In this document: positions 29,155-36,843 of the stretch, piece after piece
Layout of the letters: each line of letters opens with the position of its first letter
Numbering within the stretch: the first letter of the stretch is position 1
Assembly: GCF_030996345.1 (NCBI RefSeq)
Contig: NZ_CP118747.1
Location: forward strand, 1,424,001-1,488,000
Direction: 5' to 3'
From: Acidithiobacillus sp. AMEEHan
Lineage (GTDB): Bacteria > Pseudomonadota > Gammaproteobacteria > Acidithiobacillales > Acidithiobacillaceae
Length of the DNA: 64,000 bases
Made by a program: the position numbers and the translations under genes
Notes under the pieces: generated by a model
Told to the model about the DNA's origin: nothing
What the model saw: only the letters and a program-made list of their open reading frames with translations
Databases searched by the model: none

Positions 29155-30329
29155 CCGCCTTCCTCGAAGTCGACTATCGTTTTCCGGCCGGCGCCAACGC
29201 CGAGCGGCAGGCGCAGGCGCTGGCGGTGGGGCAGACGGCGGGCTCCTGGGATGAGCGCCATGCCCATCGCGAGACGCAGCTGCGCGGGCACCTAGGGGAG
29301 ATCCGTGCCCTGCAGACCCTGGCAGACGGGAGCAGCCTGGCCACTGTCGCCTTTCCCCTGGCCAATGTAGATGGCGGGATCGGCAGCCTGCTGACGATGA
29401 TCTTTGGCAAGTACTCCCTTGGTGCCACGGCCAAGGTCTGGGATCTGCGCTTGCCCGAGGCATACGGCTTGCGGCCTCGCTTCGGGCTGGCAGGCATCCG
29501 CGAGCAGGTGGGGGCTTTCGATCGTCCCCTCTTCATGGCGATTTTCAAACCCGCTTTGGGGCTTACGGCCGAGGATCATGCGGCGATCCTTGCCGAGGTG
29601 GCTTGGGCAGGGCTCGACATCATCAAAGATGACGAAATCCTTCCCAATCTGGCTGCTGCCCCGACCCTGGAGCGCTGGCGGGCCTGCGCCCCCATCGTCG
29701 AGGCGCGGCGTGATCGGCTTGGACGCGAGCTGCTCTATGCCGTCAATCTCTCCGGCGATGCCGCCAGCCTGCAGCAATTGGCGCGGCAGCTTGTGGCGGA
29801 GGGAGCCAATGCCCTGCTCCTCAACGTCCTCGCCTACGGCTTTCCCGTGCTCGAGGCCTTGGCCAAGGACCCGGAAATCGCCGTCCCGATCTTCGCCCAT
29901 CCGGCCCTGGGGGGTGCGCTGGCGGCAGCCCCGGAGCACGGTCTGCGCTATGCCGTCCTGCTCGGTACCCTCATGGCCCATGCCGGGGCCGATGCCGTAC
30001 TCTATCCGGCCCACTATGGCAGTCTGCCTTTCCCGGCGGCGGAGGAGTTCGCCATCCGCGATGCGCTGCGGCAGCGGGGACTGGCGCCGGTGCCTTCGGC
30101 GGGAATTCAGCCGGGTATTCTGCCGGCCCTGCTCGCGGACTATGGCAAGGAGGTCATCCTCAATGCTGGCACCGGCATCATGGATCATCCCGACGGCGCG
30201 GCAAGCGGAGTGCGTGCCTTCTTCGAGGCCTGGGAGCGGGTGCAGGCGGGAGAGTCTTTCGCCCTCGCTGCCGTCCCTCCTGGCCCCTTGCATTCCGCCT
30301 TGGCCAAGTGGGGGACGGGTAATGGCTGA
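29151..30329 (+). CDS. mtnW: RuBisCO-like protein (form IV), 2,3-diketo-5-methylthiopentyl-1-phosphate enolase
   Basis: 392 residues with the RuBisCO large-subunit fold. The metal-binding motif is G154-L-D-I-I-K159-D-D-E162, in which K159 would be carbamylated. IFKPALGL around residue 133 replaces the RuBisCO KPKLGL. Lys95 (ATAKVWDL) sits where the enolase catalytic base is expected by rough spacing. RuBisCO loop-6 residues are not conserved, so it should not fix CO2. Its position between mtnD and mtnX strongly supports the salvage enolase role. Confidence 0.88.
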   Translation: MTAFLEVDYRFPAGANAERQAQALAVGQTAGSWDERHAHRETQLRGHLGEIRALQTLADGSSLATVAFPLANVDGGIGSLLTMIFGKYSLGATAKVWDLRLPEAYGLRPRFGLAGIREQVGAFDRPLFMAIFKPALGLTAEDHAAILAEVAWAGLDIIKDDEILPNLAAAPTLERWRACAPIVEARRDRLGRELLYAVNLSGDAASLQQLARQLVAEGANALLLNVLAYGFPVLEALAKDPEIAVPIFAHPALGGALAAAPEHGLRYAVLLGTLMAHAGADAVLYPAHYGSLPFPAAEEFAIRDALRQRGLAPVPSAGIQPGILPALLADYGKEVILNAGTGIMDHPDGAASGVRAFFEAWERVQAGESFALAAVPPGPLHSALAKWGTGNG

Positions 30330-30954
30330 GCGCCTGATTTTCTGCGACTTTGACGGCACCATCCTGGTCGAGGAGATCTTTCGTGACCTGATACGGGAGT
30401 TTGCGCCTGCAGTCAGCGAGCGCATCCTGCCGGAGATCCTAGCCCTGCGGGTGAGTCTGCGCGATGGACTCACGGAGATCCTCGCGAGCATTCCGAGTGC
30501 GCGCTGGCCAGAGATGGAATCCTTCGTTGTCGAACACAGCCATCTGCGCGCCGGCTTTGTCGACTTTCTCGACGCTCTACCGAGGCTGGGCTGGGAGCTT
30601 TTGGTGGTGACCGGGGGGTTCACCCGCATGGCAGAGCTGGTGCTTGCCCCCCTGCGCGAGAGGATTCGCGCCATCCACGGCCTGGAGGTGGATCTTTCCG
30701 GCTCCACCCTGCGGGTCTTCTCGCCCTGGCAGGATGCCGAGGAACTCGTCGTCAAGAAGGCCATCTATGCCCACTATGCGCCGGACGAGGCCATCTGCAT
30801 TGGCGATTCGGTAACCGACCTGCGCCTGGCGCGGGACTGTCCGCGCGTCTTTGCCCGTAATGGCCTGATCGATTACTTGGCGGCAGAGGGGCGCGCCTAC
30901 ACCCGCTTCGAGGATTTTGGGGATGTCTTGCGTGCCTTGGAGGGCGAGAAATGA
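30322..30954 (+). CDS. mtnX: 2-hydroxy-3-keto-5-methylthiopentenyl-1-phosphate phosphatase MtnX
   Basis: 210-residue HAD phosphatase. Motif I is IFCDFDGTI, motif II is LLVVTGGFTRM, and motif IV is CIGDSVTDLR. It dephosphorylates the product of MtnW to acireductone, the substrate of MtnD. Separate MtnW plus MtnX is the Bacillus-type route, in contrast to the fused MtnC. It overlaps both neighbours by 4-8 bases. Confidence 0.88.
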   Translation: MAERLIFCDFDGTILVEEIFRDLIREFAPAVSERILPEILALRVSLRDGLTEILASIPSARWPEMESFVVEHSHLRAGFVDFLDALPRLGWELLVVTGGFTRMAELVLAPLRERIRAIHGLEVDLSGSTLRVFSPWQDAEELVVKKAIYAHYAPDEAICIGDSVTDLRLARDCPRVFARNGLIDYLAAEGRAYTRFEDFGDVLRALEGEK

Positions 30955-31571
30955 TGGATCTACGCGCGGAATTAGCCGCTGCCGCCCGGGATTTCTATGG
31001 CCGCGGCTGGATGCTGGGGACGGCGGGCAACCTCTCGGCACGCCGCGAGGACGGGTTTTGGATCACCGCCAGCGGTCGCCCCAAGGATCGCCTGCAGCAG
31101 GAAGACTTCGTCGCCCTCGATCTCGATGGCCGGGTACTCGAGGCGGTGGCGGGTCGTCGGCCTTCTGCCGAAAGTAGCATCCATCGGGTCATCTATCGCC
31201 ACTTTCCCGAGGCGCGAGTGATTTTTCACGTCCATTCGGTAGAGGCAAACATCTGCGGCAACTTTGCCCGGGACGGTCGCCTGCGCCTGCCCCCTCTGGA
31301 AATGCTCAAGGGTCTGGGGATTCCCGATGCCGAGCCGCGGGTGGATCTGCCGGTCTTTGCCAATCACGTCGAGGTGGCGCAGATCGCCGCCGACATGGAC
31401 ACGGCCTTTGCCCGGGAAAAGCCCGCCGTCCCCGGTGCCCTGATCCATCTCCATGGCATGACCGCCTGGGGCCGAGATTTCGACGCCGCTCGACATCATC
31501 TCGAACTTTTCGAATACTGTTTTCGCTATCTATCATTGGCTCGCCTGCATGGCCTGGGAGGAGAATCATGA
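30951..31571 (+). CDS. mtnB: Methylthioribulose-1-phosphate dehydratase MtnB
   Basis: 206-residue class II aldolase-fold enzyme. Zinc ligands are seen in VIFHVHSVEAN and LIHLHGMTAWG, and the N-terminal GTAGNLSAR loop is intact. It dehydrates MTRu-1-P to the MtnW substrate. The upstream enzymes (MtnP or MtnN/K and MtnA) are not in the window. Confidence 0.9.
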   Translation: MMDLRAELAAAARDFYGRGWMLGTAGNLSARREDGFWITASGRPKDRLQQEDFVALDLDGRVLEAVAGRRPSAESSIHRVIYRHFPEARVIFHVHSVEANICGNFARDGRLRLPPLEMLKGLGIPDAEPRVDLPVFANHVEVAQIAADMDTAFAREKPAVPGALIHLHGMTAWGRDFDAARHHLELFEYCFRYLSLARLHGLGGES

Positions 31572-32089
31572 GTCAAGCCCTACTGACGGTGATCGGAGAA
31601 GATCGACCGGGTATCGTTGCCGCCGTAACCCAAGCTCTCTACGCCGCCGACTGTGCCATTGGCGATGCCTCGATGATGCGCCTGGGTGGTTACTTCACCA
31701 TCATGCAGGTAATCGATTACCAGCGCGACTTTGGTGCCGTCGAGTCGGCTCTCGATCCGGCGGTGAAACGTCTGAACCTGCGCGTCCACCTCGATCCCAT
31801 TCCGAGCCTGCCGCGGCAGCAGGACTCCGCCAATGTCCGCGTCACTGTCTATGGGGCAGACCATCCCGGCATCGTCGCCAGCGTCACCGAAAAGCTGGCC
31901 AGTGTCGGCTTCAACATCATCGATCTCGAAAGCGAGCGCTCGGGTAACCCCGATCGCCCCATCTACGTGATGGTCATCCAGGGCTCGGCTCCCGAAGGTG
32001 TGGAGCAGGTGCGCGCCATACTCGAACCCCTGAAGACCAGCCAAGGCATCGAGATTACCGTCCACCCCATCGATACGGTGTTGCTCTGA
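31568..32089 (+). CDS. Tandem ACT-domain protein, GcvR-like regulator
   Basis: 173 residues with two ACT domains. The first starts LLTVIGEDRPGIVAAVTQALYAA and the second VTVYGADHPGIVASVTEKLASVGFNIIDLESE. The family includes GcvR, which binds glycine and controls the glycine-cleavage regulator GcvA in E. coli. No DNA-binding domain is present. It overlaps mtnB by four bases and def by one, so it belongs to the methionine-salvage operon; a role in sensing an amino acid is inferred. Confidence 0.8.
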   Translation: MSQALLTVIGEDRPGIVAAVTQALYAADCAIGDASMMRLGGYFTIMQVIDYQRDFGAVESALDPAVKRLNLRVHLDPIPSLPRQQDSANVRVTVYGADHPGIVASVTEKLASVGFNIIDLESERSGNPDRPIYVMVIQGSAPEGVEQVRAILEPLKTSQGIEITVHPIDTVLL

Positions 32090-32601
32090 TGGCGGTGTTG
32101 CCGATTCTCACCTACCCCGACCCACGCCTGGGGCGTGTTGCCGAGCCGGTAGAGAACTTTGACGAAGAGTTGCGACAGTTCGTTGCCGATCTGACCGAAA
32201 CCATGTACGCCGGCCCCGGTGGGGTGGGGATTGCCGCGCCCCAGGTGGACCGTTTGCAGCGTATCGTCATTGTCGATGTACGCCCCAAGCTTGGAGACAA
32301 TTGCCACGGCCTAATGGTGCTCATCAATCCCGAACTGATCGCTTGGGAGGGCATGGCGGTGGGGCGCGAAGGCTGCATGTCGGTGCCGGATTTCACCGGC
32401 AACGTCATCCGCGCCGAGCGCATCCAGGTACAAGCCCAGGATGCCGAGGGTCGCGACCGCTTCTACGAATGCGAGGGCTTCGAGGCGCGGGCGGTGCAGC
32501 ACGAAATGGACCACTTCGATGGTTTGCTCTTTCTCGACCGTTTGGTTTCCCGCAAGACCGATCTCTTCCGCCGCAAGCAATATCAGCCCAAGAAAAAGTA
32601 A
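32089..32601 (+). CDS. def: Peptide deformylase
   Basis: 170 residues with all three deformylase motifs: GVGIAAPQV, EGCMSVP (metal-binding Cys) and QHEMDH (two His ligands and the catalytic Glu). It removes formate from N-terminal fMet. It shares one base with the preceding stop. Here it closes the methionine-salvage operon rather than pairing with fmt. Confidence 0.94.
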   Translation: MAVLPILTYPDPRLGRVAEPVENFDEELRQFVADLTETMYAGPGGVGIAAPQVDRLQRIVIVDVRPKLGDNCHGLMVLINPELIAWEGMAVGREGCMSVPDFTGNVIRAERIQVQAQDAEGRDRFYECEGFEARAVQHEMDHFDGLLFLDRLVSRKTDLFRRKQYQPKKK

Positions 32602-32603
32602 GA

Positions 32604-32624
32604 GCGGGTAGGGGCGTTACCCGC
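32604..32624. terminator. Hairpin between convergent def and antitoxin genes
   Basis: GCGGGTA and TACCCGC form a perfect seven-base stem with a seven-base loop just after the def stop. There is no T-run, but its place at a convergent junction fits a bidirectional terminator. Confidence 0.45.
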
Positions 32625-32625
32625 C

Positions 32626-32877
32626 TCAGTCGCTTGGGAGCTCGTCGCCGGGCAGGGGTGTCGCGCGTGGGCTTGCTTCCAGCCAGCGGTCGAAGTCGGC
32701 CAAGTCGCCACGCTCCCGACGCTGCCGGAAATACGCCTCGGTCTTCAGCGCCGAAACCTTTTCGGCAATGGCGGTCACAAAGAACTGGTTCATGGAAACG
32801 TGTTCTTCCTTGGCGACTTCTCGTGCATAGCTGAGCAGAGAATCCGGAATCCGCAACGCATAGTTGGACATGATCAC
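32626..32877 (-). CDS. Ribbon-helix-helix type antitoxin
   Basis: 83 residues. The N-terminal half (SNYALRIPDSLLSYAREVAKEEHVSMNQFFVTAIAEKV) is a typical RHH/Arc-like fold: a beta strand, then two helices with SMNQF at the turn. This is the form of antitoxins that bind operator DNA. It overlaps the PIN gene upstream by four bases, so the toxin is translated first. Confidence 0.8.
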   Translation of the reverse strand: MIMSNYALRIPDSLLSYAREVAKEEHVSMNQFFVTAIAEKVSALKTEAYFRQRRERGDLADFDRWLEASPRATPLPGDELPSD

Positions 32878-33308
32878 TTCTCCTTGCGCAGTTGCGCCAA
32901 CAAGTCTCCTGGGCCAATCACTGGCATCCCAAATCGGCTGGCGGCCACAAAGTCCTTGCCATTCAGGGTCACCAGAGCATCCGCGCGACCATTCAGAGCA
33001 GTTTCGAGGACCATTTCATCTCCTGGATCACGCAATTGTGGGCGCCAGAGATAGTGTAAGTGAACTGGCTCTGCCAGCAAGCAGAGCGCGTCCAGAAAGG
33101 CGTCAGTAAGCTGGAGAGTTCGGCAGCTGGCCGCCAGATGCTCCGGTCGCTTCAGCACCGCCTCGTACTCCAATAAGAGCGGAACCGAAAGCAAAGGCAC
33201 GCAAGTTCCGGCTCGTATCTCGCGTAATACCCGGAAAGACGCCCCAAGATGGCTGCGCGATGCCGCAACCAGCACGCTGGTGTCTATCACCGCCCGGATA
33301 GTTTTCAT
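32874..33308 (-). CDS. PIN-domain toxin (putative ribonuclease)
   Basis: 144 residues. PIN acidic residues are visible: Asp in AVIDTSVLVAA near the N-terminus, a central Glu-Tyr-Glu (LLEYEAVL), and RDPGDEMVLETAL followed by DALVTLNGKDF. This is the COG1569-type branch of PIN proteins (a nuclease of toxin-antitoxin systems). The toxin-first order and the palindrome over its start codon fit an autoregulated pair. Confidence 0.8.
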   Translation of the reverse strand: MKTIRAVIDTSVLVAASRSHLGASFRVLREIRAGTCVPLLSVPLLLEYEAVLKRPEHLAASCRTLQLTDAFLDALCLLAEPVHLHYLWRPQLRDPGDEMVLETALNGRADALVTLNGKDFVAASRFGMPVIGPGDLLAQLRKEK

Positions 33309-33324
33309 ATCCTCTATGATATGA
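33305..33324 (-). promoter_or_regulatory. Inverted repeat over the start of the PIN toxin gene (probable autoregulation operator)
   Basis: TCATATC-N6-GATATGA, perfect seven-base half-sites, covers the start codon and ribosome site of the toxin gene. RHH antitoxins commonly bind such AT-rich palindromes. Confidence 0.5.
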
Positions 33325-33399
33325 GAGTTTTCCGAGCGGCGCTATAGCCAAGCTGCGCACGATAGAGTGTGTAAGTGCGACCAGCTGGGATCGTTTTCT

Positions 33400-33936
33400 T
33401 CAGCCGGCTTGAAAGGGAGCGACGCGAAAGGTCTCGAAGAGAATGTCGATGGCTTGATGCTGAGCGCCGTGGGCGACGGCATCGAAGAGATCCTGATCGG
33501 ACCAACCTTGCGTATGCAGGGAAGCGATTTCTGCCTCGCCGACGCTATGGGGAGCGTGGATTGCCTTGAGTGCGTAATCGAGAAGAGCGTTTTCCGCCGT
33601 CGACAAAGGGCCTTGCGCCGGAGTAGTACGGGCCTTGGCGATGTCTTCCTTGCTGAACCCGGCATTGAGCAGGAGCGCCTCGTTGAAACCGATGCAGAAG
33701 GCGCAGTGGCCTTCTTCCGAAAGAAGGTAGCGGAGCAGGGCGAAGAAGTTGGCAGAAATGCGCGGATGCTGCCCAAAGTACTGCAGGTTTTGCCATTGGC
33801 CGCGTAGCAGCGCTGGGCTGACGCCAAAGAGTTGTAGCCCTTCCGGAACACCGCCGAAGGCTTGGGTGATTTGCGCATAAAGTTCAGCGAGTTCGCCTTG
33901 GGCATTTTCGGGTGAGGTGACTTGCAGTAGAGCCAT
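33400..33936 (-). CDS. AhpD-like / carboxymuconolactone decarboxylase family protein
   Basis: 178 residues. The core AhpD motif is E-x2-CAFC-x-GFNEALLLNAGF, with the redox Cys pair CxxC and a conserved His three residues before the first Cys (EEGHCAFC). Such proteins reduce alkyl hydroperoxides or act as thiol-disulfide enzymes. The start at 33936 is supported by GAGG-AG eight bases upstream. It has a strong promoter with an embedded palindrome (33971-33999) and no adjacent regulator gene. Confidence 0.82.
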   Translation of the reverse strand: MALLQVTSPENAQGELAELYAQITQAFGGVPEGLQLFGVSPALLRGQWQNLQYFGQHPRISANFFALLRYLLSEEGHCAFCIGFNEALLLNAGFSKEDIAKARTTPAQGPLSTAENALLDYALKAIHAPHSVGEAEIASLHTQGWSDQDLFDAVAHGAQHQAIDILFETFRVAPFQAG

Positions 33937-33970
33937 GACATTCTCCTCAAAAGTAGTGAACGGTAGGGAA

Positions 33971-33999
33971 AACATACCGACTAGATGGTATTATGTCAA
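33971..33999 (-). promoter_or_regulatory. Sigma-70 promoter with embedded operator for the AhpD-like gene
   Basis: On the minus strand TTGACA (33999-33994) and TATGTT (33976-33971) are separated by exactly 17 bases. Between and overlapping the -10 is a palindrome ATACC-N8-GGTAT (33974-33991) with CTAG at its centre. A repressor of TetR or similar type would block this promoter; the binding family is inferred. Confidence 0.65.
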
Positions 34000-34093
34000 C
34001 GAGGACTCTGCGCTTGGCGGAGCATCGACGTGGTGTCAGCAAAGGTCGACGCTGCTACCATGAAACGGTCTGCCTCGCTCTGGGAGTATTCCG

Positions 34094-34831
34094 ATGACCG
34101 ACGTTTTCCAGCTGCTGCAATCCCACCGTTCCATCCGCCGTTTTCGCGCCGAACCTTTGCCGGCGGGGCTCTTGGAAGAGATCGTGCGCTGTGGGCAGCA
34201 GGCGGCGAGCTCCAGCAATCTCCAGGCCTACCGCATTCTGCGCATCACCGATACCGCCCTGCGCGCGCAACTGGCAGAGCTTGCTGGCCAGCAGGAATAT
34301 GTGCGTCTGGCGCCGGAGTTTCTGGTGTTTTGTGCCGACTTGCGGCGTGCGCAGGGGGTTTGCGATCGCCTCGGGCCGCCCTTCGTGCCCGGCATGACGG
34401 AGCATTTTCTAATCGCGACCACCGATGCCACGCTCTGCGCGCAAAACTGCGTGGTCGCCGCAGAGTCCCAGGGCCTGGGTGCCTGCTACATCGGTGCTGT
34501 CCGCAACCATCCTGCCGAAATCAGCGAACTGCTCCGCCTACCGGAGCAGGTCTATCCCATCTTTGGGCTCTGTCTCGGCTATCCAGACCAGGACGTCGAG
34601 GTGAAGCCCCGCCTGCCGCTGGCCGCCGTTCTACAGGAAAACCGCTACGACGACGGTCACGATGCCGAATATATCGCCCAATATGATGCCGCCATGCATG
34701 AGTACTACGCCTCACGCTCGGCGCATCGCAAGGACAGTAGCTGGAGTCAGGAAGTGGCTGCCCTTGCCGGTCGCGAGGCACGACCACACATGCAGGGCTT
34801 TTTGCAGGGACGGGGTTTCCTGAAACGCTGA
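34094..34831 (+). CDS. Oxygen-insensitive NADPH nitroreductase, NfsA family
   Basis: 245-residue FMN nitroreductase. The N-terminal motif is HRSIRRFRAEPLP, then ASSSNLQAY (FMN phosphate site), and GLGACYIGAVRNHPAEISELL. The C-terminal part (FGLCLGYPDQ...RLPL) is the NfsA/FRP signature. It reduces flavins, quinones or nitro groups by two electrons. It is divergent from the AhpD-like gene across a 157-base gap that holds that gene's regulated promoter. Confidence 0.88.
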   Translation: MTDVFQLLQSHRSIRRFRAEPLPAGLLEEIVRCGQQAASSSNLQAYRILRITDTALRAQLAELAGQQEYVRLAPEFLVFCADLRRAQGVCDRLGPPFVPGMTEHFLIATTDATLCAQNCVVAAESQGLGACYIGAVRNHPAEISELLRLPEQVYPIFGLCLGYPDQDVEVKPRLPLAAVLQENRYDDGHDAEYIAQYDAAMHEYYASRSAHRKDSSWSQEVAALAGREARPHMQGFLQGRGFLKR

Positions 34832-34853
34832 GGGCGACCCGCGCGGATCGCCC
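34832..34853. terminator. Strong GC hairpin between convergent nitroreductase and carbonic anhydrase genes
   Basis: GGGCGACCC and GGATCGCCC pair with one mismatch around a GCGC loop. There is no clear T-run. It lies directly at the nitroreductase stop and 13 bases from the anhydrase stop, so it can serve both. Confidence 0.45.
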
Positions 34854-34866
34854 GAACCTGGTTTGC

Positions 34867-35592
34867 TCAATCCTTGAGGACGGTTACCTCGCCTGTGGCA
34901 AGGCTGTAGTAGGCGGGAACGATCCGCAGTTTTCCCTCGCTGATGGCCTGTGACAGCACCGGTGAGGCCTTCGCCAGGAGCTTGGCTTGGATTTTAGCGT
35001 TGTCATGGATGGAAGCACTCAAATTGTGCCCACCGGCATGAATGGCAGGTCGGATGTACTCGTACAGAGAGGTGATCTGTCCCGGGGCATCCTTATTGAG
35101 CATGGCCGCTTTCACCGCGCCGCAGCTGCTGTGGCCAATGACCATGATCAGTTTGGTGCCCAATACCGCAACACCATATTCCAGGCTGGCGATCATCTCC
35201 GGGGTGGCGATATTGCCGGCTACACGGGCAACAAAGATGCGCCCCAGTTCCTGATCAAAAATTGTCTCTACCGGTACGCGGGAATCTGCGCAAGAGAGCA
35301 CGGCAGCAAATGGCTGCTGCTCATTTACCGTCTCTTCCAACAAGGGACCAATGGGCACGCTGCACGAATTCATCTGTCCGGATATGAAGCGGCGGTTGCC
35401 CTCGAGGAGAGCGGCAAGGGCGGCGTCGGGAGAATCGATGTTTATCGGCTTCGGTGCCGTGGTGATTTTTTGTGCAGACTCGGCCAATGCCACTTGCGGG
35501 AGAGCGGCTCCCGCGGAAATCACGGCAACGGACTGCAAAAAGTTGCGGCGTGTAAGGGCATTTTTCTTCTCTGATTCGTTATTGCGTGGCAT
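34867..35592 (-). CDS. Tat-exported beta-carbonic anhydrase
   Basis: 241 residues. The N-terminus carries a twin-arginine signal (NALTRRNFLQSVAVISAGAAL, cut after ALA). The zinc site is complete: C101-A-D103-S-R105 and H154-x2-C157, with SCADSRVP typical of beta-type enzymes. It should interconvert CO2 and bicarbonate in the periplasm, where an acidophile meets CO2 almost only as gas. It lies 14 bases after the exported Ntn hydrolase gene and was probably transcribed with it. Confidence 0.9.
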   Translation of the reverse strand: MPRNNESEKKNALTRRNFLQSVAVISAGAALPQVALAESAQKITTAPKPINIDSPDAALAALLEGNRRFISGQMNSCSVPIGPLLEETVNEQQPFAAVLSCADSRVPVETIFDQELGRIFVARVAGNIATPEMIASLEYGVAVLGTKLIMVIGHSSCGAVKAAMLNKDAPGQITSLYEYIRPAIHAGGHNLSASIHDNAKIQAKLLAKASPVLSQAISEGKLRIVPAYYSLATGEVTVLKD

Positions 35593-35606
35593 ATCATTTC
35601 TCCTGT

Positions 35607-36680
35607 TTAGCGGTAGGCAGCCAGTACTTCCGGCGGTACGGGAACAAAGTGGAAGGGTTTTGTGGGGACGAATTTATCGACGACATCGCCGCTATAGGTT
35701 TGTCCAGCGCCCATGGGCAAGGTGCGCACGGGTGCGCCGGGCTTCAGGTCGGCCTTGTTCAGGTTTACCCAGAAAAGGTCCATGGAAGAGGTGGAGTTGT
35801 AGTAGTAATGGAGATTTCTTTGGTCCGCCACTACGCGCCAGCGAGTCGTGGAGATATTGGGATGCCCTGGTGTCGAAATCCCCATGGGTACGGAGACGTT
35901 ATTTAGCACACTCAATACCTGGGCCACACCCGTCCGGTTACTGGCGGTTTTCGGAATGGCGTGAATGTAGAATTCGGCACGGGCGAATCGGTCCGGGGCC
36001 TGATTCGTACCGGGTAGAAAACGTGTACCACCAATTTGTTCCCAGTATTTAGCGACGGCCATTTGCTGAGGATATTCGGGATCGTTGGTCATGACCTGAT
36101 ACTGGCGCCCTTCGTGGATCACCAACTTGCCGTGGATGTACTCCAGAATCGCGCTGTTGCCGCTGGCGTCAGACAGGGAAAGATGCAGCGTGGTGAAGCG
36201 ATCGGTACCCGGAATGGGTGCGGAAATGAGACAAACCGGATGAGTTTTTAGAGAAGCGATGGCTTCCTGCACCGTAGCAAAATTGTCCAGAAAATACTGG
36301 GCCCAGGCGCTGATTGCTAGCCGTTTTTCATTTGCCGCGCACTGGTCGGGATATTTGCTGGCGTTGAGCCACAACATATTGGCCACCAGTCCCTTTTGGT
36401 TCATGCCATCGCTGACCGCCGCATTGAGAGACGTCACCACCACACTGCCATAGCGCGAAGTCCAGGCCGCGGAGTTGTCGCCGGCACCGCCATTCTCCTT
36501 CAATCCGGCAGGAAAGAGCCAGAGGCGTGTATTCATAGGATCGCGCCAGTCCATGGTGCGGCCAGTGATGTTCAGCCCGTCCTCGCCGTGGTAGACGACG
36601 CGGGTGCAGGCCTGGGCATTGGCGGCGAGCCCGACTAGGGCGAGACCAAAAATCAGGGAGAAAGAACGAGGTGCGCGCAT
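35607..36680 (-). CDS. Exported linear-amide C-N hydrolase (choloylglycine hydrolase / penicillin V acylase family)
   Basis: 357 residues. A signal peptide ends AANAQA directly before Cys25 (CTRVVYHGEDGLNITGRTMDW), which becomes the N-terminal nucleophile. Arg27, Asp44 and the Asn-rich loop LWLNASKYP fit the Ntn-hydrolase family. Members cleave bile salts, penicillin V, or acyl-homoserine lactones; in a soil or mine acidophile the last is the more likely natural substrate, but this is inference. It is co-directional with the exported carbonic anhydrase. Confidence 0.85.
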   Translation of the reverse strand: MRAPRSFSLIFGLALVGLAANAQACTRVVYHGEDGLNITGRTMDWRDPMNTRLWLFPAGLKENGGAGDNSAAWTSRYGSVVVTSLNAAVSDGMNQKGLVANMLWLNASKYPDQCAANEKRLAISAWAQYFLDNFATVQEAIASLKTHPVCLISAPIPGTDRFTTLHLSLSDASGNSAILEYIHGKLVIHEGRQYQVMTNDPEYPQQMAVAKYWEQIGGTRFLPGTNQAPDRFARAEFYIHAIPKTASNRTGVAQVLSVLNNVSVPMGISTPGHPNISTTRWRVVADQRNLHYYYNSTSSMDLFWVNLNKADLKPGAPVRTLPMGAGQTYSGDVVDKFVPTKPFHFVPVPPEVLAAYR

Positions 36681-36788
36681 GAAAAATCTCCAGTGGGTTT
36701 GCCTAGAATGATTGTATCCGTGTCAGAGGCCGATGTGCATCGGAAGAACGTCCTGGTTTCGATAGTTCTCGGCTGCAGATTAGAGCAC

Positions 36789-36809
36789 AAAAAAGGCCCC
36801 GTAGGGCCT
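36789..36809 (-). terminator. Rho-independent terminator closing the DsrE-TusA-SQR-DUF1641 operon
   Basis: Read on the minus strand: AGGCCC, loop TACG, GGGCCT, then six T. It lies 35 bases past the DUF1641 stop, a textbook intrinsic terminator. Confidence 0.88.
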
Positions 36810-36843
36810 CAAGCGGGGCGAGTGAACTTGATTGGTGTTCGGG

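Noticed and set aside
29151-30329. RuBisCO large subunit for CO2 fixation
   Set aside because: The metal motif is kept, but KPKLGL is changed to KPALGL, RuBisCO active-site residues are missing, and it sits in an mtn operon with no small subunit.
29292-30764. A 490-codon open frame on the minus strand across mtnW and mtnX
   Set aside because: Both mtn genes are clear from motifs; the antisense product is low in hydrophobic cores and rich in Arg and Ser, as expected of a shadow.
36730-36743. Palindrome CCGATG-TG-CATCGG before the Ntn hydrolase gene
   Set aside because: It could be an operator, but it is short, has no convincing promoter next to it and no second copy, so it is not listed as a feature.
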